NCBI GenBank assembly: GCA_035544515.1
Contig: DATKEG010000067.1
Location: 1-16,970 of the forward strand
DNA: 16,970 nucleotides
DNA from: DATKEG01 sp035544515
Lineage (GTDB): Bacteria > Acidobacteriota > Vicinamibacteria > Fen-336
Reading direction: 5' to 3'
A program made the translations under genes and the position numbers. Positions 6,834-14,426 of the stretch are shown here, in pieces (position 1 is the stretch's first letter; every line of letters begins with the position of its first letter). The notes beneath the pieces were generated by a model that searched no databases, was not told where the DNA came from, and was given only the letters and a program-made list of their open reading frames with translations.

Positions 6834-8210
6834 CTACCCGTCCTTCTCCTGGCTGATCCCGTATTGCTCGAGCTTCTTGTAGAGGTTCGAGCGCGGCGTG
6901 CCGATGGCGGCGGCGGTGGCCGAGATGTTCCACCTGCTCTCGCGCAGCTTCTGGACCAGGAACGCCCGCTCGGCGGATTCCTTGAAGTCGCGCAGGGAGC
7001 CGGGGCTCTCGGGGGGCGCCGCGCTGTCCCCGGCCGGCCGGCGCAACACCTCCGCGAGGTGATCGGGCTTCACCAGATCGTCCGGAACCATGATGAGCAG
7101 CCGCTCCAGGGTGTTGCGCAGCTCGCGGACGTTGCCGCGCCAGGGGTGCCGCCGCAGCGCCTCCATGGCCTCCGGGCTGAACGTCTTGGCCCGGAAGTTG
7201 TTCTCGGCGGTGAATTGCCGGACGAAGTGCTGCACCAGGGCGTTGACGTCCTCGGGGCGGTCGCGCAGGGGCGGGACGGTGATGGGAATGACCGAGAGGC
7301 GGAAGTAGAGGTCCTCCCGGAAGTCGCCCTTCTCGATCGCGTCCTCCAGCCGCTTGTTGGTGGCGGCGATCACGCGCACGTCGACCTGGATCGTCTTCTG
7401 CGAGCCGATCCGCTCGACCTCGCCCTCCTGCAGCACGCGCAGGACCTTGGCCTGTGTGCGCAGGCTCATGTCCCCCACCTCGTCGAGGAAGATGGTGCCC
7501 TTGTCCGCCAGCTCGAACTTGCCGATCTGCTTCTCGGTCGCGCCGGTGAAGGAGCCCTTCTCGTGCCCGAACAGCTCGCTCTCGATCAGCTCCTCGGGGA
7601 TGGCCGCGCAGTTGACCTGCACGAACTCCCCGGCCTTGCGCAGGCTGTTGCGGTGGATGGCGCGCGCGACGAGCTCCTTGCCCACTCCGCTCTCGCCCAT
7701 GATGAGCACGGTGGCGCTGGTGGGCGCCGCGCGCTTGATGTCCTCCGCCACCTTCTGCAGCGCGTCGGACGTGCCGACCATCCGGTAGCGCTCGTCGAAG
7801 GTGAGTCGGAGCCGCCGGTTCTCGGTCACCAGCGCGCGCTGGTCGAGCGCGTTGCGCGCGTACAGGAGGATGCGCTCGGTCTCGGGCGGCTTCTCGATGA
7901 AGCCGTAGGCCCCGAGCTTGGAGGCGGTGAAGGCCGTGGCCACGTCGCCGTGCCCGGAGATCATGATCACGGGCACCTGGTCGTCCGCTTCCTTCAGCCG
8001 CTTCAGGACCTCCATCCCGTCCATCTGCGGCATCTTGATGTCCAGGAAGATCAGGTCGGGAGATTCCCGCTCCGCGATCTTGAGGCCCGCCTCGCCGTTG
8101 GCGGCCAGGACCACCTCGTACCCCTCGTATTCGAAGATCATCTTGAGCGAGGAGCGGACGGACTCCTCGTCGTCGATGACCAGGACCTTGGCCTTGGCGG
8201 CGGGGCTCAC
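6834..8210 (-). CDS. Sigma-54-dependent response regulator (NtrC/NtrX family)
   Basis: This is an enhancer-binding transcription activator of 458 residues. The receiver domain spans residues 8-120, with acidic pocket Asp13/Asp14, phosphoacceptor Asp57 (FLDIKMP), Ser85 and Lys107. The AAA+ domain spans about 142-375, with Walker A GESGVGKE (172-179), the sigma-54 contact loop GSFTGA (219-224, normally GAFTGA), Walker B GTIFLDEVGD (238-247) and FREDLYFRL. A Fis-type helix-turn-helix lies at 427-451 (NISATAAAIGTPRSNLYKKL). The GTG at 8210 is the right start: it begins just before the receiver, has GGAGG 7 bases upstream, and overlaps the htrA stop as GTGA. No histidine kinase lies in the window. 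Receiver wording (FIEKPPETERILL) is NtrX-like; its target genes are not visible. Confidence 0.95.
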   Translation of the reverse strand: MSPAAKAKVLVIDDEESVRSSLKMIFEYEGYEVVLAANGEAGLKIAERESPDLIFLDIKMPQMDGMEVLKRLKEADDQVPVIMISGHGDVATAFTASKLGAYGFIEKPPETERILLYARNALDQRALVTENRRLRLTFDERYRMVGTSDALQKVAEDIKRAAPTSATVLIMGESGVGKELVARAIHRNSLRKAGEFVQVNCAAIPEELIESELFGHEKGSFTGATEKQIGKFELADKGTIFLDEVGDMSLRTQAKVLRVLQEGEVERIGSQKTIQVDVRVIAATNKRLEDAIEKGDFREDLYFRLSVIPITVPPLRDRPEDVNALVQHFVRQFTAENNFRAKTFSPEAMEALRRHPWRGNVRELRNTLERLLIMVPDDLVKPDHLAEVLRRPAGDSAAPPESPGSLRDFKESAERAFLVQKLRESRWNISATAAAIGTPRSNLYKKLEQYGISQEKDG

Positions 8211-9634
8211 CGCACGTCCTCCACTTCGAGCTTGGCCAGGAACGCGGAGCGCACGCGGGGCCGGTACACGAACACCCATGCCGCCTCGCCCGGGCGGAGC
8301 GCGTCCACCGTCTTGCGGTAGGAGGCCAGGTCGCGCGTGGGCCGGCGGTTGACCTCGACCACGAGGTCGCCCTCGGAGAGGACGTCCGTTCCCGGCGAGA
8401 GCCCCACCACCTCGCGCACCAGCACCCCGATCCGGTCATCCGGTATGGCGAGCTGCGCCAGCGCCTCCGGCGCCGGCTCGGCCACCAGCAGGCCGAGCGC
8501 GTCCCCCCCGCCCGCGGCGTCGTCGGCCGCCTCCGGGGCGGGGCTCGGGCGCGCGAAGGCCTCGCGCTCCCCCAGGCGCGCGGTGAGCGAGATGGCGCGG
8601 CCGTCGCGGAACACGCCGAGCACCACGTCGGAGCCCGGCGGGCGCGCCGCGATCACGCGCACGAGCTGGTCGCCGTCCACCACCGGCCGGCCGGAGACGC
8701 CGGTGATCACGTCGTAGCGCCTGAGCCCGGCCTTCTCCCCCGCGCTGCCCGCCTGCACGTCCACCACCATGGCCCCGCGCGGGTCCTTCAGGTGGACGAG
8801 CTTCTGCAGGTCCGGGTCCACCTCCTGGAGCTGGATGCCGAGGTACCCACGGCTGACGTGGCCGCGCGTGCGGAGCTGGTCCAGGATCTCGCGCGCCACG
8901 TTGATGGGGATGGCGAAGCCGATGCCCTGGCCCTGCACGCTGACCGCCGAGTTGATGCCCACCGCCTCGCCGGCCGCGTTGACGAGCGGCCCCCCGGAGT
9001 TGCCGGGGTTGATGGCGGCGTCGGTCTGGATGTAGGCGTCGAAGGACGGGTCGTAGATCTTGCGGCCCTTGGACGACACGACGCCCACGGTCACGGAGTG
9101 GTCGAAGCGGTACGGGTTGCCGATGGCGGCCACCCACTCGCCCACGCGCAGGCGGTCCGAGTCGCCGAGCGGCACCACGGGCAGGCCCACGGCGTTGACC
9201 TTCAGCAGCGCCAGGTCGGTGGACGGGTCCGAGCCGACCAGGACCGCCGCCAGCTCGCGCTTGTCGGCCAGCCGCACGCGGATCCTCTCCGGGGTGGCGA
9301 CGACGTGGTGGTTGGTGAGGATGTAGCCCTCCGCGTCCACGATGAAGCCCGAACCCTCGCCGCGGCGCGGCCCGGGAGGCATGATCTCGTTCGTCTCCTC
9401 GTCGAGCTCTTCTTCTTCCTCGTCGTCCTCGTCGCCGGAGCCTTCGATGACGGTAATGTTCACCACGGCGGGGTTGACGCGCTCGACGACGTCGGCGAAG
9501 GAAGCGTGGCCGGGGGCCGGGGCCGCCGCGCGCGGCGGGGTGACCGCGGCCGGGCCGCCGCCCGCCACCAGCCCGAGCAGGCCGAAGACGGTGGCGACCA
9601 GAGCGAAGGAGAGCAGGAGGATGGGCCGGCTCAT
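8207..9634 (-). CDS. HtrA/Deg-family periplasmic serine protease with two PDZ domains
   Basis: The protein is an envelope quality-control protease of 475 residues. An N-terminal hydrophobic stretch (residues 4-25) is a signal peptide or anchor. The trypsin-like domain carries the catalytic triad His110 (TNHHVV), Asp140 (DPSTDLALLK) and Ser213 (GNSGGPL), with the usual INPGNSGG and IGFAIP motifs. PDZ1 is about 262-355 (YLGIQLQEV ... GSAGEKAGL) and PDZ2 about 378-465. A strongly acidic run of Asp/Glu sits at residues 67-83, between the first strand and the catalytic His, where DegP has its LA loop. The ATG at 9634 has no Shine-Dalgarno but a TATAAT box shortly upstream. It is 37 bases downstream of ligA and overlaps the response regulator gene by 4 bases, so protease and regulator are probably translated together. 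DegP versus DegQ cannot be decided. Confidence 0.95.
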   Translation of the reverse strand: MSRPILLLSFALVATVFGLLGLVAGGGPAAVTPPRAAAPAPGHASFADVVERVNPAVVNITVIEGSGDEDDEEEEELDEETNEIMPPGPRRGEGSGFIVDAEGYILTNHHVVATPERIRVRLADKRELAAVLVGSDPSTDLALLKVNAVGLPVVPLGDSDRLRVGEWVAAIGNPYRFDHSVTVGVVSSKGRKIYDPSFDAYIQTDAAINPGNSGGPLVNAAGEAVGINSAVSVQGQGIGFAIPINVAREILDQLRTRGHVSRGYLGIQLQEVDPDLQKLVHLKDPRGAMVVDVQAGSAGEKAGLRRYDVITGVSGRPVVDGDQLVRVIAARPPGSDVVLGVFRDGRAISLTARLGEREAFARPSPAPEAADDAAGGGDALGLLVAEPAPEALAQLAIPDDRIGVLVREVVGLSPGTDVLSEGDLVVEVNRRPTRDLASYRKTVDALRPGEAAWVFVYRPRVRSAFLAKLEVEDVR

Positions 9635-9647
9635 CGAGTCACGGCCA

Positions 9648-9653
9648 TTATAA
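9648..9653 (-). promoter_or_regulatory. TATAAT -10 box of htrA
   Basis: Read on the minus strand, a perfect TATAAT ends 13 bases before the htrA ATG in the short gap after ligA. The predicted leader is only about 6-8 bases, too short for a Shine-Dalgarno site. No convincing -35 is seen. This would give htrA and the regulator their own transcript within the longer gene run. Confidence 0.45.
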
Positions 9654-9671
9654 GGGGTGGTCGCGGACGCC

Positions 9672-11702
9672 TCATCCGGCCTCCTGCAGCAGGCCGTGAA
9701 ACGCCGCCTCGTCCAGGCATTCCACCTTCAGCTCACGCGCCTTCTCCAGCTTGGCGCCGGGGTCCTCGCCGTACACCACGTAATCGGTCTTCTTCGACAC
9801 GGTGGAGGTCACGCGCCCGCCGCGCGCCTCGATGGCGGCCTTGGCCTCGTCCCGGGTCATCGTCCGCAGGGCGCCGGTGAGGACGAACTGCTTCCCCGTG
9901 AAGGCCTGCGAGACGGGCTCCTCCGACGCTTCGACGGCGTCGAGCCCCGCCTCCGTGAGGCGGCGGACCAGGTCCTGGTTGGCCTCTTCCGCGAACCAGT
10001 CGGCGACGGACCGCGCCACCACCGGCCCGATCTCGTAGATCGCGTCGATCTCCTCGACCGGGGCGCGGGCGATGGCGCCGAGGCTGCGGAAGCGCCGGGC
10101 CAGGAGCCGCGCCGCGCGCTCGCCCACGAACCGGATGCCGAGGCCGAAGACGAGCCGGTGCAGCTCCTTGCGCTTGCTGGCCTCGATCTGGCCCAGGAGG
10201 TTCCGCGCCGACTTCTCGCCCATGCGCTCGAGGTCCACCAGCTGTTCCAGCCTGAGCGAGTAGAGGTCGGCGAAGCTCTTGACCAGCGAGCGAAGGACGA
10301 GCTGGCGCACGAGCGCCTCGCCGAGGCCCTCGACGTCCATGGCGCTGCGCCCCGCGAAGTGCTGCAGGCGCTGCTCGATCTGGGCGGGGCACGACGCGTT
10401 GGGACAGCGCCGGTCCACCTCCCCCTCCGGCTTCACCAGGTCCGCTCCGCAGACCGGGCAGCGCAGGGGAGGCGTCCAGGGCACGGCTCCCGGCGGCCGC
10501 TTGGCCTCCACCACGGCCACGACCTTGGGGATGACGTCGCCGCCGCGCTCCACGACCACGGTGTCGCCCACGCGCACGTCCTTGCGCGCGACCTCCTCCT
10601 CGTTGTGCAGCGTCACGCGGGCCACCGTCACCCCGCCCAGGAAGACCGGCTCGAGGTGCGCCACCGGGGTGATCTTGCCCGTGCGGCCCACGTACGCCCC
10701 GATCTCGTTCACGACGCTCGTGGCCTGTCGCGCCGGGTACTTGTAGGCGATGGCCCAGCGCGGGAACTTGGACGTGAAGCCCAGCTCCTCCTGCAGCGCG
10801 TACGAGTTCACCTTCACCACCACGCCGTCGATCTCGTACTCGAGGCCGTCCCGCTTCTCGCGCCACTCCGCGCAGAAGGCCAGCACCTCCTCCAGGCCGC
10901 GGCACAGTCTGGCGGCCGGGTTGGTCTTCAGCCCCCAGCCGCGCAGCTTCCCCAGCGCCTCCCACTGCGAGCGCACGCGGCCTCCCTCGAGGTGCGCGAT
11001 CGAGTAGACGAAGAGGTCGAGCCCGCGGCTGGCCGTGACGCGCGGGTCCAGGTTCTTGATGGTGCCCGCCGCCGCGTTGCGCGGGTTGGCGAAGGGCTCC
11101 TCCTCCCGCTCCTCGCGGTCCCGGTTCATGGCCTGGAAGCGGGAGCGCGGGAAGAACACCTCGCCGCGCGCCTCGAGGACCGCGGGCACCTCGGGGCCGG
11201 CGAGGACGAGCGGAACCGCCTTGATCGCCCGCACGTTCGGGCTGACGTCGTCGCCGCGCACGCCGTCGCCGCGGGTGACGCCGCGCGCGAACCGGCCCTG
11301 CTCGTAGTGCAGCGCCATGGACAGCCCGTCCACATTCAGCTCGGCCACGTACTCCATGTCGCGCGCGCCGACCATCCGCAAGATCCGCGCCTCGAACTCG
11401 CGCAGCTCCTCCTCGCTGTAGGTGTTGTCCAGGCTGAGCATGGGCACGCGGTGGACGAACGGGGCAAAACCCTCCGCCGGCTGCTCCCCCACGCGCTGCG
11501 TGGGGGAGTCGGGCGTGACCAGGTCGGGATGCGCGGCCTCGAGCGCGCGCAGCTCGCGCTCCAGCCGGTCGTATTGCTCGTCCGAGATCTCCGGACGGTT
11601 CCGGGCGTAGTACAGCCGCTCGTGCCGGCGGATCTCCTCCCGGAGCTGGTGGATGCGCGCCGCGGCCCGGGCCCGGCTCGCGGGCTTGTCGCCGGTCCTA
11701 AT
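9672..11702 (-). CDS. ligA: NAD-dependent DNA ligase with substituted active-site lysine
   Basis: This is the replicative ligase that seals nicks using NAD+. All domains are present in order: domain Ia (RRHERLYYARNRPEISDEQYDRL, TPDSPTQRVG), adenylation domain, OB fold (VGRTGKITPVA, GDVIPKVV), a four-Cys zinc finger (Cys415, 418, 433, 438), HhH region and BRCT domain (601-676). The length of 676 residues is normal for LigA. The KxDG motif that carries the AMP-lysine reads NVDG: the codon at 11336-11334 is AAT, giving Asn123, one base from Lys. The flanking Glu, Asp-Gly, TRGDG and ARGEVFF elements are intact. There is no ATG, GTG or TTG between the conserved N-terminus and the upstream gene. 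The first such codon, GTG at 11492, would delete domain Ia. ATT at 11702, overlapping the ispB-like stop (ATTAG), is the best candidate start. Family identity is certain; activity is doubtful unless the Asn is a base error. Confidence 0.95.
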   Translation of the reverse strand: MRTGDKPASRARAAARIHQLREEIRRHERLYYARNRPEISDEQYDRLERELRALEAAHPDLVTPDSPTQRVGEQPAEGFAPFVHRVPMLSLDNTYSEEELREFEARILRMVGARDMEYVAELNVDGLSMALHYEQGRFARGVTRGDGVRGDDVSPNVRAIKAVPLVLAGPEVPAVLEARGEVFFPRSRFQAMNRDREEREEEPFANPRNAAAGTIKNLDPRVTASRGLDLFVYSIAHLEGGRVRSQWEALGKLRGWGLKTNPAARLCRGLEEVLAFCAEWREKRDGLEYEIDGVVVKVNSYALQEELGFTSKFPRWAIAYKYPARQATSVVNEIGAYVGRTGKITPVAHLEPVFLGGVTVARVTLHNEEEVARKDVRVGDTVVVERGGDVIPKVVAVVEAKRPPGAVPWTPPLRCPVCGADLVKPEGEVDRRCPNASCPAQIEQRLQHFAGRSAMDVEGLGEALVRQLVLRSLVKSFADLYSLRLEQLVDLERMGEKSARNLLGQIEASKRKELHRLVFGLGIRFVGERAARLLARRFRSLGAIARAPVEEIDAIYEIGPVVARSVADWFAEEANQDLVRRLTEAGLDAVEASEEPVSQAFTGKQFVLTGALRTMTRDEAKAAIEARGGRVTSTVSKKTDYVVYGEDPGAKLEKARELKVECLDEAAFHGLLQEAG

Positions 11703-12708
11703 AGTCGCGCGCCAGGATGAAGTCGGGCAGGGACAGGAGCGCCTCCCGGTAGCGCGAAGGCTCGAAGACGGCCAGGTCGCGCCGGGCCGCGTCGGCGTAA
11801 CGCCCGGCCAGGGCCCGTGCCTCGTCGAGCGCGCCCGCCTCGCGGGCCAGGGACACCAGCTCCTCGCGCGAGACGCGATCGAACCCGCGGTCGGCGAGCA
11901 CGGCCTCCACCATCTCCGCGCCCGCGCGCCCGGTCCGGCGCAGCAGAAAGATCACGGGCAGCGTGAGCTTGCCCTCGCGCAGGTCGTTGGCCGTCGGCTT
12001 GCCCAGGACCTCCTCGTCCGCGGTGAAGTCCAGCAGGTCGTCCACCATCTGGAAGCAGATGCCGAGGTTGAGGCCGTAGCCGGCCAGGGCCGCTTCCCGC
12101 TCCTCGCCCACCTCGCCCAGCATGCCGCCGATGCGCATGCAGGCGGAGAAGAGGTCGGCCGTCTTGCGGCGGACGATGTCGAGGTGCGCGGCGTCGTTCA
12201 CCTTCAGGTCGCCGTTGCGCTCGATCTCGAGGAGCTGCCCCTCCACCATGCGCAACGTCACGTCCGAGAGCAGGCGCAGGATGCGCAGGTTGTCGCGGGA
12301 CAGGGCCGTGGACATGGCCTTGGTGTAGAGGAAGTCGCCGAGCAGCACCGTGATGTCGTTGCCCCAGCGGCTGTTCACGCTGCTGCGGCCGCGGCGCACG
12401 GTGGCCTGGTCGATGATGTCGTCGTGAAGGAGGGTGGCGGTGTGGATGAACTCCACGACGGAGGCCAGCACCGTCGCGCGCTCTCCCCGGTAGCCGCAGA
12501 GGCCGCAGGCCAGCAGGAGCAGCGCCGGCCGGATGCGCTTGCCGCCCCCGTCCTGCACGTAGCGGCCGATCTCCGCGACCAGGGCCACGTCGGAGCGGAA
12601 CTGCTCGGCGAAGAGGACCTCCACGCGCGCGAGGTCCTCCTCCACGAGCGCGACGATCTCCTTGAGGTCCGCGGGACGTGCCCGGCCGACGGGATCGAGC
12701 GCTGCCAC
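11698..12708 (-). CDS. ispB: Long-chain polyprenyl diphosphate synthase
   Basis: This trans-prenyltransferase of 336 residues extends FPP/GGPP with isopentenyl diphosphate to make the quinone side chain. Both Asp-rich motifs are present: LLHDDIID (FARM, Asp96-Asp100) and QMVDDLLDF (SARM, Asp223-Asp227). GGGKRIRP lies near residues 54-61. The fifth residue before the first Asp-rich motif is Ala, not an aromatic, which in this family goes with long products (octaprenyl-like). Exact chain length cannot be set. The GTG start at 12708 lies two bases after the yajQ stop, and the stop overlaps the likely ligA start, so translation is probably coupled along yajQ-ispB-ligA. The symbol denotes the octaprenyl synthase family; hepT-like enzymes look the same. 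Confidence 0.93.
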   Translation of the reverse strand: MAALDPVGRARPADLKEIVALVEEDLARVEVLFAEQFRSDVALVAEIGRYVQDGGGKRIRPALLLLACGLCGYRGERATVLASVVEFIHTATLLHDDIIDQATVRRGRSSVNSRWGNDITVLLGDFLYTKAMSTALSRDNLRILRLLSDVTLRMVEGQLLEIERNGDLKVNDAAHLDIVRRKTADLFSACMRIGGMLGEVGEEREAALAGYGLNLGICFQMVDDLLDFTADEEVLGKPTANDLREGKLTLPVIFLLRRTGRAGAEMVEAVLADRGFDRVSREELVSLAREAGALDEARALAGRYADAARRDLAVFEPSRYREALLSLPDFILARDY

Positions 12709-12710
12709 CG

Positions 12711-13199
12711 CTACCTGTAGTTCGTGAACTGCATGTCGATGCCCAGGTCGGTCTCCTTGAGCAGGCGGATGACCGACTGCAGGTCGTCCCGGTTCTTGCC
12801 CGACACCCGGACCTGTTCCCCCTGCACCGAGGCCTGCACCTTGAGCTTGGTGCCCTTGATGATCTTGACGATCTCGCGCGCCTTCTCCGAGGGGATGCCC
12901 TTCTGCAGGGTCACCTTCTGGCGCGCGGTGCCCCCCAGCGCCTTCTCCACGGGGCCGAAGGTGAGCGCCTTCAAGGGCACGCTGCGCTTGACCAGGCGCG
13001 TCTCCAGCACGTCCCGCACCGCCTTGATCTTGCCCTCGTCGGCCGTGGCGATGAGGATCTCCTCCCCCTGCAGATCGATGGTGGAGTCCGTGCCCTTGAG
13101 GTCGAAACGGGTGGTGATCTCCTTCATGGCCTGGCCGATGGCGTTCTTGACCTCCTGCAGGTCAACGCTGCTCACCACGTCGAAGGAACTTTCAGCCAT
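12711..13199 (-). CDS. yajQ: YajQ family nucleotide-binding protein
   Basis: This small protein of 162 residues belongs to the UPF0234/YajQ family. Its two related alpha/beta halves bind nucleotides, and cyclic di-GMP binding has been reported for some members. The family signature is clear: SSFDVVSSVDLQEVKNAI at the start, RFDLKGTDSTI, KALTFGPVEKALGGTARQKV, and the C-terminal VRVSGKNRDDLQSVI ... MQFTNYR. The length is standard. The ATG at 13199 has no visible Shine-Dalgarno. It is followed two bases after its stop by the polyprenyl synthase gene. Ligand and role in this organism are unknown. Confidence 0.96.
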   Translation of the reverse strand: MAESSFDVVSSVDLQEVKNAIGQAMKEITTRFDLKGTDSTIDLQGEEILIATADEGKIKAVRDVLETRLVKRSVPLKALTFGPVEKALGGTARQKVTLQKGIPSEKAREIVKIIKGTKLKVQASVQGEQVRVSGKNRDDLQSVIRLLKETDLGIDMQFTNYR

Positions 13200-13242
13200 A
13201 GGTGTGCGGGAGACGCTAAGGTGACGGATTCGGCCGGAGTTG

Positions 13243-14055
13243 TCAAACCTTCGCGCGCACGAACAAGCGCTTGAAGTTGGCCTCCGCGGCCCGTCCCACC
13301 TCCTCGACGGGCACGCCGCGCAGGCGGGCGACCGCGCGCGCCACCTCCACCACGAAGGCCGGCTCGTTGCGCTTGCCGCGGTGCGGCGGCGGGGCCAGGA
13401 AAGGCGCGTCGGTCTCCACGAGGAGCCGGTCCTCCGGCACCGTCCTCGCCACCTCCTGGATGACCTCGGCGCGGGGAAAAGCCACGATGCCCGAAAACGA
13501 GACGTAGAACCCGAGCGCGAGGGCCCGGTGCGCCAGCTCCCGCCCGCCGGTGAAGCAGTGGATGACTCCCCCGGTCTCCCGCGCGCCTTCCTCCTCGAGG
13601 ATGGCGGCCGTCTCCTCGTCGGCCTCGCGCGTGTGGACGATGACGGGCAGGCCGACCTCGCGGGCCACCCGGACCTGACGCCGGAAGACGTCGCGCTGGA
13701 CGTCGCGCGGCGAGTAGTCGTAGTGGAAGTCCAGGCCTAGCTCGCCCAGCCCCACGATGCGGCCCTCGCGCGCCAGCCCCCGGAGCTCGTCGTACGTCTC
13801 CTCCGTGGCCAGCCGCGCTTCGTGCGGGTGGACGCCGGCCGAAGCGGGCAGGCCCATGTCTTCGGCCACCTTCAGCGCGCGCCGGTGCCCGGCTTCTTCA
13901 TCCACGCCGCCCACGATCAGCATGCTGGTGACCCCGGCCTCGCGCGCCCGGGCCACGACCGCCTCGCGGTCCGCGTCAAACTGCGGCATGTCGATGTGCG
14001 TATGTGAATCCGCGACAGTGAAAGGTGCGGCCGACGCTGTCGAGTCCCCAGTCAC
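13243..14055 (-). CDS. tatD: TatD family metal-dependent deoxyribonuclease/hydrolase
   Basis: This is a TIM-barrel metal-dependent hydrolase of the amidohydrolase group; E. coli TatD and relatives show 3'-5' exonuclease activity. Metal ligands are all visible: His18 and His20 (DSHTHID), Glu105 (GLGELGLDFHYD), His141 (VIVHTREAD), His166 (VIHCFTGG) and Asp216 (VETDAPFLAP). The frame is open further upstream to 14148, but GTG at 14055 gives the usual length (270 residues) with the HxH strand near the N-terminus. A TATGCT box lies six bases before this GTG and there is no Shine-Dalgarno, so it may be read from a leaderless mRNA. It heads the long minus-strand gene run, 43 bases before yajQ. Confidence 0.95.
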   Translation of the reverse strand: MTGDSTASAAPFTVADSHTHIDMPQFDADREAVVARAREAGVTSMLIVGGVDEEAGHRRALKVAEDMGLPASAGVHPHEARLATEETYDELRGLAREGRIVGLGELGLDFHYDYSPRDVQRDVFRRQVRVAREVGLPVIVHTREADEETAAILEEEGARETGGVIHCFTGGRELAHRALALGFYVSFSGIVAFPRAEVIQEVARTVPEDRLLVETDAPFLAPPPHRGKRNEPAFVVEVARAVARLRGVPVEEVGRAAEANFKRLFVRAKV

Positions 14056-14061
14056 GCGCCC

Positions 14062-14067
14062 AGCATA
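14062..14067 (-). promoter_or_regulatory. Possible -10 box (TATGCT) just before tatD
   Basis: On the minus strand TATGCT is followed by six bases and then the GTG start of tatD, the same layout as at the GH130 gene. It matches TATAAT at four of six positions. No -35 was found. Confidence 0.3.
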
Positions 14068-14131
14068 CCGGCAAGGTCGCACTCCGCGTTCCGCGGCCCC
14101 ATTTCTCATCATCGACACTGCGGCGAGGGGC

Positions 14132-14400
14132 CTATCCGCCGACGTCACCCTCCACCGTCACTTGGTAGGTCTTGAGCGGATCGCGTGCCGGGCCGCGCAG
14201 CACGGCGCCCGTGCATACGTTGAATTGAGCGCCATGATAGGGACGGGTGACCGTCGATCCCTCGAGCGCGCCTTCGCGCAGTGGCCCTTGCCGGTGCGTG
14301 CATTTGCCCTGCGTGGCGCACAACCTTCCCCGACGTTGAAAACGGCCACGCTGCCCACCAGTGAAGCCGATCCTGGGGCATTTCGGTTACGTGGAATCCG
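14132..14400 (-). pseudogene. Rieske [2Fe-2S] ferredoxin pseudogene
   Basis: The minus strand encodes a small Rieske-type ferredoxin split over two frames. The N-terminal part (PGSASLVGSVAVFNV) is in the frame that opens right after a TAA at 14403-14401. The rest starts near 14330 in another frame: LCATQGKCTHRQGPLREG, then VTRPYHGAQFNVCTGAVL, then RGPARDPLKTYQVTVEGD. About one base has been lost between the halves. The first cluster motif CTH is intact, but the second, normally C-x-x-H, reads RPYH, so the Cys is an Arg (CGT for TGT). Both lesions argue for a dead gene. Small Rieske ferredoxins deliver electrons to oxygenases; no oxygenase gene is adjacent. Confidence 0.7.
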
Positions 14401-14426
14401 TTATCTTTTGAGAGCGTCCGGCTCGC

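Noticed and set aside
6864..8321. 485-codon open frame on the plus strand
   Set aside because: It is antisense to the response regulator, whose receiver, AAA+ and HTH motifs are complete.
9384..9436. Short codon-repeat tract that could be taken for a DNA repeat array
   Set aside because: It is the acidic codon run inside htrA, not a CRISPR or intergenic repeat; no regularly spaced repeats were found anywhere in the window.
9657..11720. 687-codon open frame on the plus strand opposite ligA
   Set aside because: It lies antisense to the well-supported ligA gene, is rich in His/Leu/Arg/Ala as expected of a high-GC shadow frame, and has no recognisable domain.
14056..14148. Longer N-terminus of TatD
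   Set aside because: The added 31 residues have no TatD similarity; GTG 14055 gives the normal family length.
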